Shown here one piece after another: positions 57,138 through 64,000 of a stretch of DNA of 64,000 nucleotides (positions within the stretch are counted from its first letter, which is position 1; every line of letters begins with the position of its first letter). Source of the stretch: Sphaerolaimus hirsutus (lineage: Eukaryota; Nematoda; Chromadorea; Monhysterida; Sphaerolaimidae). A program made the translations under genes and the position numbers. The stretch spans positions 21,233,208-21,297,207 of the forward strand of contig OZ038450.1 in the NCBI GenBank assembly GCA_964036195.1. The letters are read 5' to 3'. A model generated the notes under the pieces. The model searched no databases, was not told the DNA's origin, and saw nothing but the letters and a program-made list of their open reading frames with translations.

Positions 57138-57515
57138 CCGTCGTCGTCCGTCGTCAAATGGAGACTATTGGGCGATTCCCAACCCATTTTATAATGCTGC
57201 CGTAGAGTCATAAAATTTTATTATGGTGAATCATGGCGCATATAAAATTTTAGTGGACATAAAATTTATTGACAATAACTTTTATAACTTTACATGGGAT
57301 TGTAGAGAGCGGTATAAAAGAGTGGGTGACTTGCTTTTCCTTTCATATTTTGAAAAATAAAAGCATTCGAAGCCTAAATCAAACCCGTTAGCTGGTCAAT
57401 AGTGAAAGGATACATCTACCAAAGCAATTCAAAAGAGTATATAAGGTTAGATATTTTGTCATAAGAAAGTTGTTAACTTTGATTGGTTGATGTGATTTGG
57501 GTAAATTATTTACAG
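57138..57515. promoter_or_regulatory. Divergent promoter region: PolB versus right-arm cluster
   Basis: A minus-strand TATAAAAT at 57,193-57,186 lies about 50 bases upstream of the PolB frame. A plus-strand TATAAAAG at 57,313-57,320 lies about 200 bases upstream of the first right-arm gene. Between them are AT-rich words ATAAAATTTTA and ATAAAATTTATT that resemble the 44.4-kb divergent region. A possible 5'UTR intron runs from the GTTAGA near 57,447 to the TTTACAG before the ATG at 57,516. Confidence 0.55.
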
Positions 57516-58022
57516 ATGGGCAGACTTAAAGATATAGAAGTGGAACTTCTTACGCTGAGTGAAGATGTCTTTGTGCACAGTCAAATCAGTAGCACTGAGT
57601 ATCAGAATCTTTTCAAAAATGGTAAAGTGCGTAGAGAAAAACGGAAACTGAAAAACATACCTGATTCTATATCAGCATGTAGACTAGCCTCTAAAATACG
57701 AGATGCCTGTCAAATATTGCCCAATTCAATCAAATTGGACATGTTATTAAGAACGCATGTTAGACGACTCAAGTTGTCTAAAATATTAAACGTATGTAAA
57801 TACAAAGACAGGGAGATTAAAATAAAAGTATTGTTCCACATAGAAAAAAGAAATGAAAATAATAACACTAGAATGGCATTCATTTCTTTCTGGCTAAAAG
57901 ACTTGAACTTTTATCTCAACTTGAGAAACCCTCTTTTTGTATTCACCTGGTTAGATGACGAATACGACTACATGTCGGATGGTGGAATTACCGATTCGTC
58001 TGACAGCATTGATACTTCATAA
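57516..58022 (+). CDS. Hypothetical right-arm protein 1, 168 aa
   Basis: First gene of a six-gene plus-strand cluster. The ATG directly follows TTATTTACAG. Basic helical N-terminal half, a beta-like segment with FISFWLKDLNFYLN, and a very acidic Ser/Asp tail (DDEYDYMSDGG...). The W-L-x-D-x-N pattern is similar to the W-[LI]-N-G-x-N motif in proteins 4 and 5 of the cluster. No known family. Confidence 0.65.
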   Translation: MGRLKDIEVELLTLSEDVFVHSQISSTEYQNLFKNGKVRREKRKLKNIPDSISACRLASKIRDACQILPNSIKLDMLLRTHVRRLKLSKILNVCKYKDREIKIKVLFHIEKRNENNNTRMAFISFWLKDLNFYLNLRNPLFVFTWLDDEYDYMSDGGITDSSDSIDTS

Positions 58023-58033
58023 CGCTCTCAGAT

Positions 58034-58357
58034 ATGGGTCAGACAATACAGAGAATAAGTAACGAAAAAGAGTTGAGAGAAGGGATAAGCAAAAAGATTT
58101 TGAAAGAAAAAAAGAGTTTTTATGCCGTGTCAGTGCTGTTCTTCCCTAGGGGGATTGATAAGTACGCAATAAATATTGAACGTTTATCCCCTTCCAAAGC
58201 GGCTGACAATACATTAGATAAAATTTTTTGTACTGAGCATGATGCACTCAATTATATAAGATTGCATGATAGTGGTGACATTTGTGATTCCCTACATAAA
58301 TATTACGTCACTTTCAAATTTCAACTTGATGAAGTGAATGTTACACCCGCAATATGA
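58034..58357 (+). CDS. Hypothetical right-arm protein 2, 107 aa
   Basis: The ATG is two bases after CTCTCAGAT, 11 bases beyond the previous stop. Basic N-terminus, then mixed alpha/beta sequence with FYAVSVLFFPRG and YYVTFKF. No recognised family or membrane segment. Confidence 0.6.
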   Translation: MGQTIQRISNEKELREGISKKILKEKKSFYAVSVLFFPRGIDKYAINIERLSPSKAADNTLDKIFCTEHDALNYIRLHDSGDICDSLHKYYVTFKFQLDEVNVTPAI

Positions 58358-58376
58358 TGCACTATTTTTCATAGGT

Positions 58377-58727
58377 ATGGCCACTAATGGGAAAACCTTG
58401 CGAGAATTGAAAAGATATGTGAAATCTCATCATGAAAACGATGGTCGCTACGAGGGAATGTTGATTGCTATAGATTGGGATGATTTTAAAGAAAAGAGTT
58501 TAAGCGAAAGAAATGCTATATTTGAAAAATACTTGAAAGAAAAAACATTAAAGTTCAATACTAAATCGGCTGCCATCAATTTCGCATGTAGAAGATTAGC
58601 AGATAATACTGTAGGGAATGGTGGCAATGCGTATTTATTGCTAACAAAGTTTGCACTTAAGCACATAGAAATTATAAATATAAAAGATTGCGAAGAATAC
58701 TCCTATATGGTTGAGGAAAATCTTTAA
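58377..58727 (+). CDS. Hypothetical right-arm protein 3, 116 aa
   Basis: Starts MATNGKTLRELKRY just after TTTTTCATAGGT; an upstream in-frame ATG at 58,338 would overlap the previous gene by 20 bases and is less likely. Helical, charged, with a short hydrophobic stretch (NAYLLLTKFALKHIEIINI). No recognised family. Confidence 0.6.
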   Translation: MATNGKTLRELKRYVKSHHENDGRYEGMLIAIDWDDFKEKSLSERNAIFEKYLKEKTLKFNTKSAAINFACRRLADNTVGNGGNAYLLLTKFALKHIEIINIKDCEEYSYMVEENL

Positions 58728-58738
58728 CAACATTTCAG

Positions 58739-59245
58739 ATGCTATTTGGAAAAAATGGGAGATTTATGAACAATTATGTAATAAGAAAGAATCACACCAG
58801 ATCAAGTTGGAAAGCGACATTATACAAAACAAGTTTCGACAAATACGCGCTGACACACGAAGAGTTTTTGGAGAACATGGACTCATTCAATAATGAACAC
58901 ACCAGAAGAATTGATTTTAAAAACAAAGTTACAACCAACACATCTGTACTAGAATTGATGAGTTCATTATCGTGCAAGGGAATGATGCCTCTGATCATAT
59001 TGGAGATATTCGCAAGATCAATGGGTAGTGGCATTACATTAGAAAAATTTGTGCATCCTTTATGCGGCAATAAGACATATCATTTCATCATACTCGAACA
59101 AACTGCGATGGGTATTAGTAGAACATTCGCTACTGGTGATCGATTTTACAGTATATGGTTGAATGGGATGAACTTGTGCAATTATGCTTCGGGTAATATA
59201 GAGAGGATTAGAATTTGTGGTATTAGAATAATTGATTCTTCCTGA
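58739..59245 (+). CDS. Hypothetical right-arm protein 4, 168 aa
   Basis: The ATG directly follows AACATTTCAG. Basic N-terminal 30 residues, a hydrophobic helix (MPLIILEIFARSMGSGITL), and a C-terminal segment FYSIWLNGMNLCNY that shares the W-[LI]-N-G-x-N pattern with protein 5. No recognised family. Confidence 0.6.
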   Translation: MLFGKNGRFMNNYVIRKNHTRSSWKATLYKTSFDKYALTHEEFLENMDSFNNEHTRRIDFKNKVTTNTSVLELMSSLSCKGMMPLIILEIFARSMGSGITLEKFVHPLCGNKTYHFIILEQTAMGISRTFATGDRFYSIWLNGMNLCNYASGNIERIRICGIRIIDSS

Positions 59246-59261
59246 TTACAGGTAAACGAAA

Positions 59262-59900
59262 ATGGATAATGCACCGACGAGAATTAAGCAGAGTAAAAAT
59301 ATAAAAAAATTGTTCCTCAATGTTTACACATTACCATTGGAATATGCGGATTTGAGTACTGTGGACTTTAGGGAAGATTTGGATAAATTTGAGAAATATG
59401 TTGAAAAACATGAATTCAATTGTTCTATTCCTCGCTATACACCAGTGACTGATATATTAATAAGTTTGGGAAAGACGCACAAGATCCCATTCAACTTGGA
59501 TTTAATTTATAATTTAATGCCTTGCAGTGGTTATACAGACAACCGCATAGAAGTAAACCCATATGAAAATGAAGATTTGGCATATAGAAGACCCGAATAC
59601 CGAGGTCCCAATTTGTTGATTGATAAATTTCTGATAAATAACATGTATAAAGATAGGATTTATATTGTATTATTGCAGCAAAAAATTCGTAAAGTTCTAT
59701 TCTCATACACCTACAAATATACATTATGGATTAATGGGGAGAACATGAACCATTACTACAAAAGAGACCCTTACATAAGAACCTGGTTGAGGAGGCGACC
59801 AAATGAAAATTTCAATCCATATAAAGATGGGATAGAATGTAGTACTTTAGAGAAAGATGGAAAAACACAAATAGTTGGTAACTACTTATTTGACCGTTAA
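59262..59900 (+). CDS. Hypothetical right-arm protein 5, 212 aa
   Basis: The ATG lies 12 bases after TGATTACAG. Rich in Tyr, Asn and Lys. The last 60 residues contain YTLWINGENMNHYY, similar to FYSIWLNGMNLCNY in protein 4, which suggests distant paralogy. It ends nine bases before the dUTPase ATG. No recognised family. Confidence 0.6.
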   Translation: MDNAPTRIKQSKNIKKLFLNVYTLPLEYADLSTVDFREDLDKFEKYVEKHEFNCSIPRYTPVTDILISLGKTHKIPFNLDLIYNLMPCSGYTDNRIEVNPYENEDLAYRRPEYRGPNLLIDKFLINNMYKDRIYIVLLQQKIRKVLFSYTYKYTLWINGENMNHYYKRDPYIRTWLRRRPNENFNPYKDGIECSTLEKDGKTQIVGNYLFDR

Positions 59901-59908
59901 CGACGCAG

Positions 59909-60340
59909 ATGTGTGAGTTGATGAAATTTGAATTGATAAGCAATAGCGCGACCGTTCCATTGAAATGTACTCCAAAGGCTGCCGGTTTCGACATTGCCAG
60001 TTCTGAAGAATACTTTATACCACCAAAAGAACGATTAATTGTCAAAACAGATTTGAAAGTTCAATTTCCCGAAGGTTGTTATGGTCGTTTAGCTTCCCGT
60101 AGTGGTCTTTCCATGTTTCACGGAATTGAAGTTGGTGGGGGTGTGATAGACCCAGATTACGATGGAGAAATAAAAGTGATCTTATACAATCATTCCAATA
60201 ATTGGTATCACGTCAGCAAAGGTGACAGAATCGCACAACTCATTTGCGAACGCTACTCCAATGCTGTGTGTCACAATGTGGATATATCTTGTTGCAGCCA
60301 CGGGGTTCGCTCCGTTGGCTTCGGTTCCTCTGGCTATTAA
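59909..60340 (+). CDS. DUT: dUTPase (deoxyuridine triphosphatase)
   Basis: 143 aa, the usual trimeric dUTPase size. Converts dUTP to dUMP and pyrophosphate, limiting uracil incorporation during element replication. Five motifs are present: AAGFDIAS (I), GRLASRSGL (II, catalytic Ser-Gly region), GVIDPDYDGE (III, catalytic Asp), GDRIAQLI (IV), and the C-terminal GFGSSGY (V), the P-loop-like lid. The start MCELMKF follows ACGCAG. Last gene of the right-arm cluster; its stop is 16 bases before the terminal repeat. Confidence 0.96.
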   Translation: MCELMKFELISNSATVPLKCTPKAAGFDIASSEEYFIPPKERLIVKTDLKVQFPEGCYGRLASRSGLSMFHGIEVGGGVIDPDYDGEIKVILYNHSNNWYHVSKGDRIAQLICERYSNAVCHNVDISCCSHGVRSVGFGSSGY

Positions 60341-60356
60341 TTAAAATGAAAAATCA

Positions 60357-60432
60357 AATCGAAAAAAATCGGTGGTACCTCGTTTTTGAAAAAAACGCGA
60401 AAAATGGTCGTTTATCTTAGCCTCCTACTACT
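60357..60432 (-). repeat. Polinton right terminal inverted repeat
   Basis: Ends CCTCCTACTACT, then TTTGGG (host duplication). Exact inverse of the left terminal repeat. It begins only about 16 bases after the stop codon of the dUTPase gene, so the right arm has almost no sub-terminal spacer. Confidence 0.97.
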
Positions 60433-60438
60433 TTTGGG

Positions 60439-61047
60439 AGGGGGTTCAATATAAATACAGGCTTTTGGAAAATTGGGAAATTGGGAAAATTTCTAAAAAT
60501 GGGGGATACATAACTAAAATAGGTATACAAATGCATATATAGCCACAAACATGTGAAAATAGGTGTGAAAATTAGTGATTTTGAGCAAAACTTTTGTCAA
60601 AATTGTTTCAAAAATCTAACCGCACCGCTAGACATCTGGGCAATTTTGGGGGTGCGGGTGGCGTGGGGATAGTAGCCAAAAGATTTGCCTCCGGGATAGA
60701 TAGATAAATAGCTAAGCGGCCTCCAGGATAGACAGATAGCTGGGCGATTTGGGGCTTACCTTCCAACCCCTCCCCCATTGGAGACCCCTGAAGTAATCTG
60801 ATCTGATTAGGTAAAACCAACTTATCTTAGTGCTTTGAAAGGCTTTATACCTCGCTGGTAAAATGACGAGAACTTCATGAAAATTCGTTTCGTGAGCATG
60901 GGTGCATATAATTTTTTTGGCGCTGGCGCTTTTGGCGCATTGCACCACTGTTCTCTGGCGCCATTGACGCTTGGCGCTATGGTCTGGAAAAGCGCCATGG
61001 CGCTTTTGGCGCTTGGCGCCAAAATCTTGGCGCTTTTCACATCACTA
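60439..61047. mobile_element. Right half of the hAT-like GCGCC element split by the Polinton
   Basis: After the Polinton duplication the sequence runs through a GATAGATAGCTGGGCGAT repeat copy (about 60,650-60,790) and GGCGCT words and ends GGCGCTTTTCACATCACTA, the inverse of the left end at 26,917. The following octamer GCCGTGAA (61,048-61,055) equals that at 26,909-26,916. Confidence 0.85.
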
Positions 61048-61055
61048 GCCGTGAA

Positions 61056-61660
61056 ACTTAAATATGTATTCAAAATAGACAAGAAATATTCGAACATGTA
61101 AAAATCTGGTGGAAGAAAATTTCTTTAATGCGTTTAAAATTTCTTTAGCATTTAATGCGAAAAGTATCTGAAAAAAATACGAAAATTCGAAAAGGCATTT
61201 TCTGAAGAAAAATCGCACAATTTATACACTTTTTTCAACTGGGTTTCCATCGTTATTAGAGTAGGTAGGTAGGTACTAAATAGGTATAACTCCTGGAAAT
61301 GTGCGGACTGCGGTTGTTTCTGCTTAAATAACGATAATTGTAATTATAATTCATTGCTGAATTTCTTTCATATTTCGTGCGAAAGAATTTACCAAGTTTA
61401 CCGACCAAAGTAGTTGACGTAAATATATATTTTATTTCCAAACTCTGTATACTGATACTGTATGTATTTACCAACATTGTTTGTACGGATAAAGACTTTA
61501 TCCATCAATAAAATGATAATAATTTTTTTCAGATAAAAACCCGCATTGCATGAACAAGACATGGTCCTATATTTTATAAACATGAACATCCACATATAAT
61601 AAACACTGACATAGGTATATTTCTTTTCCTTGCAAATATTTACCTGCGTGACTGGACAAG
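61056..61660. other. AT-rich spacer, no gene seen
   Basis: Unique AT-rich DNA. Short open frames lack any recognisable family, splice context or repeats. Confidence 0.5.
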
Positions 61661-62106
61661 TACCGTATTACCTCGAAATACCCCCATGGGGGTTTATTAT
61701 TTCGCCAGCAAAATTTGAGGGGGGGTTAATTCGAGGGGGGGGGGGGTTTATTCGAGGGGGGGGGGTTTATTATTTCGTCAGAAATTTTCGTAAGGATCGT
61801 AGTAAATAGTAGGCATTTGCATACCCAAAACCGGTAATAAATGTGTCCAAACAGGATGTATTTGGACATTAATACGTAGATAGCCACAAAAACTAGTCTA
61901 TGTGTAGCTGCAATGCAAATCAACAGTAATATACATCATGTAAATTGCATACATGACGTATTTATTATGTACGTGACGTACATCGTTCCGAAGGGGGGGG
62001 GGGTATTTCGAGGGGGGGGGTTTATTATTTCCCCAGCCCATTTTGAGGGGGGGTTAATTCGAGGGGGGGTTAATTCAAGGGGGGGATAATTCGAGGTAAT
62101 ACGGTA
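61661..62106. repeat. TACCGTATTACCTCGAA inverted-repeat element with G runs
   Basis: Ends TACCGTATTACCTCGAAATA and TTCGAGGTAATACGGTA; internal TTTATTATTTCG and GAGGGGGGG words in both halves. Same family as 13,026-13,650. Confidence 0.75.
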
Positions 62107-62780
62107 AATGGTATCAAGTGTGCAAAAAATCGACCCCTGTTTTAAAATCGGTTCGAACTGTTGTATAGTTGTGCCAAAATACCGGTTAGCTTAATTTGAC
62201 GAATAAAAGCCCAGAAACGTACATAAATAGCTCCAGGTCGCGAAAAACCTGAAAATATGTTACCGTATTTCTTCAAATACAAGAGGAGGTCTCAATAGAA
62301 CTTATGTAAAAAGCGCCAGCACTTGGGCGCCACGTGCCACAGCCAGTCACTTTTGTACTGTGAGCAATCGAAAAAAGCTGCCGCGCCATCGCAGCTAAGC
62401 TCCAAAAACACCATAACGCACTTTGTTGGCTTGGCGCCAATGCGGCCACAATAAAATGGCGCCGAGCGGGAAATTGACCTGTAAGTATTGAAAAACTCAA
62501 ATGCGTAATTGCATGTATATAGGTATGTTTGTAATGCGTGTTTCCCAATCCCAACCATAGTTGTGAAAACGTATTTGCATGGTCCGGCTGAAAAGTTCCC
62601 GGGCAGTGCTCGTCATTCGCGCTAGGGGTAAGCTACGGTCATAAACTTTTGACAGGTTAAGATATCAGGTGTTTTGAGTTTTCGCCTAAAATTTTACCTA
62701 TCTAGCTCCACCCACTGCGGAACTGTGAGGGTTACAATTTTGGTCATTCTGTACTGATGTACACATGGTGCTCTAGCTTA
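62107..62780. other. Spacer with a worn GCGCC repeat
   Basis: 62,310-62,480 has scattered GGCGCCA words like the GCGCC element; the start at 62,263 (TACCGTATTTCTTCAAATAC) is a single end of a TACCGTATTTC element without its partner. No gene is seen. Confidence 0.45.
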
Positions 62781-62784
62781 ATGC

Positions 62785-64000
62785 TGCTTTAAGTTGTGAT
62801 CATGAAACTTTGGCTAGTGTAAGCCACCAGTGTTGGCAATGTGCTGATAGTATTCAACACTTTCATCAACATCATTGCTATTAAGGTAAAATAAATATGC
62901 AGATCAGAGTGATTGCAAGAAACGTGGGAACTGTGATGGATGTTTTTGGTGATCATCTGAGATCTTGTTGTATTGCAGTGATTTTAATGTTGTTTTGAAA
63001 TGTGCAGTAAATGAATTATGTGAATAAAATTTCCCTATGTTTCATTACTAATGTGTAGTGGACACATTACCTGTGTTCAACAGCAGTGAGTAGACTCCAA
63101 GGGGGGCTATTTTGAGAAGGAGAGGCAGAATGATGAAGTTGGTAGTGAGAGTTAGGGTTGGAAAAAAATCGATTTTTTTTAACGACCCCGATTTTTAAAA
63201 AAAAAATCGATTTTTTAATTAAAAAATCGATTTTTTTAAATAAAAATTGCTGAGGTCAAAATTAGCCCCATTTCTGCCTAAAATCGCCTCTGGGGGTAAT
63301 AAAAGCCATATAAATTGGTAGGGAGTGCACACTTATACTTTCTGTGCTAATGTAAGTACAGTAGAGCTTCGGAAAAGCTTGAAAGTCAGTTATTTTTAAG
63401 TGTAAATGTAATTAAATTGTTATATTTGTGACGTGAATCACACTTCATCGACAATTTGCAATTTTATTTGCAGAAATAGCATGTTCTTGCTCAGAACAAA
63501 ATATAAATGATATTGGAAATGAACATGGATGCATTTTGCATAAATGTTTGATGTGACAACACAAAGCATAACTATGAATACTTCCTATAATAATTCACAG
63601 CCTACCTTACACGCTTAAAAGCACACATAAATGGGTACTACACCCCCCAAATTGGTTGTCAAAGCCATGAAAAAAGCAACTTGTGGATTGTTTGCATGAA
63701 AGTGCGCGCTCGCGCGCAAAATTTTTGCATTTTACCTAGTGCTTGAGTACCAAAATTTTTTGCCAGCGATTTTAAATAAAAAAAATCGGTACGGGTGCTG
63801 CGATTTTTTTTTAAAAAAATCGAAATTTTTAATAAAAAAATCGCTTAAAAAAAATCGCTTGCCAACCCTAGTGAGAGTAGTGACATTATTGACAATATTG
63901 ACTAGGCTTATGATTTCATAGCTAATGTTGGTTAGTGCTGGCACATTGCCAACACTGGTGGCTTACACTAGCCAATGTTTCATGACCACAACTTAAAGTA
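62785..64000. mobile_element. Inverted-repeat element running off the right edge
   Basis: TTTAAGTTGTGATCATGAAA and following GGCTAGTGTAAGCCACCAGTG (62,790-62,850) face CACTGGTGGCTTACACTAGC and TTTCATGACCACAACTTAAA (63,950-64,000). The centre is non-coding AT-rich DNA interrupted by the hAT-like element at 63,153-63,870. Confidence 0.75.
63153..63870. mobile_element. hAT-like element, AAAAATCGATTTTT type
   Basis: Ends TAGGGTTGGAAAAAAATCG and GCCAACCCTA, with a perfect 8-bp duplication GTGAGAGT (63,145-63,152 and 63,871-63,878). Sub-terminal words are AAAAAATCGATTTTTT; the middle resembles 423-1140 and 20,871-21,549. Nested in the inverted-repeat element above. Confidence 0.9.

Larger units (their letters stand above)
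27462..60432. mobile_element. Complete Polinton/Maverick element, 32,971 bp, with accessory genes
   Basis: Self-synthesising virus-like DNA transposon. It is bounded by 76-bp identical inverted repeats and a perfect 6-bp duplication TTTGGG (27,456-27,461 and 60,433-60,438); 6-bp duplications and AG..CT termini are the known Polinton signature. Inside are all hallmark genes: protein-primed PolB, packaging ATPase, RVE integrase, adenain-like protease, major and minor capsid proteins. None has a frameshift in the core. Typical Polintons are 15-20 kb; this one has about 15 kb of extra DNA on the left with three intron-bearing genes, and a six-gene cluster on the right. Identical termini and open frames suggest a recent insertion. 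Confidence 0.97.

Overview
The window is invertebrate-like metazoan nuclear DNA: intron-rich genes with GT..AG junctions, a tRNA gene inside an intron, and very many small inverted-repeat elements. The species cannot be named from the sequence. Splice-acceptor-like sites directly before several start codons hint at a lineage with spliced-leader trans-splicing, but that is inference.

The left third (1-26.9 kb) holds three conserved host genes that I could splice in full reading frame from the sequence. CCT5 (chaperonin TCP-1 epsilon, minus strand) has its last exon or exons beyond the left edge. CDC45 (replication initiation factor, plus strand, 15 exons) lies head-to-head with CCT5. An SLC36-type amino-acid transporter (minus strand, 11 exons, 525 codons) follows, with a tRNA-Val(CAC) gene in one of its introns. 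Introns and spacers are packed with non-autonomous elements. Several have 8-bp target-site duplications (TSDs) and TAGGG- or TAGTGATG-type termini, as in hAT transposons, but their interiors are almost entirely simple-sequence arrays.

The centre and right (27,462-60,432) is one complete Polinton/Maverick, a virus-like self-synthesising transposon of about 33 kb. It has 76-bp identical terminal inverted repeats starting AGTAGTAGG and a perfect 6-bp TSD (TTTGGG). It sits inside a hAT-like element whose two halves, at 26,917 and 61,047, still carry matching 8-bp TSDs (GCCGTGAA). The core (about 45.5-57.1 kb, minus strand) encodes a protein-primed family B DNA polymerase, packaging ATPase, retroviral-type integrase, small membrane protein, penton-like minor capsid protein, basic core-like protein, major capsid protein and adenain-like cysteine protease, all with open reading frames. 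Together these supply DNA synthesis, integration, virion assembly and maturation.

The Polinton is about twice the usual size because of accessory genes. The left arm (27.5-42.5 kb) carries three multi-exon genes: two unknown genes transcribed divergently from about 31.4 kb, and a 689-codon gene whose product looks like a type I membrane glycoprotein (signal peptide, Cys-rich head, Thr/Pro stalk, heptad repeats, transmembrane segment). The right arm (57.5-60.3 kb) is a tight six-gene plus-strand cluster ending in a canonical dUTPase. A second, spliced dUTPase-like protein without recognisable catalytic motifs lies at 44.5-45.5 kb.

The last 3.5 kb (60.4-64 kb) contains only repeats, including an inverted-repeat element running off the right edge with another hAT-like element nested in it.
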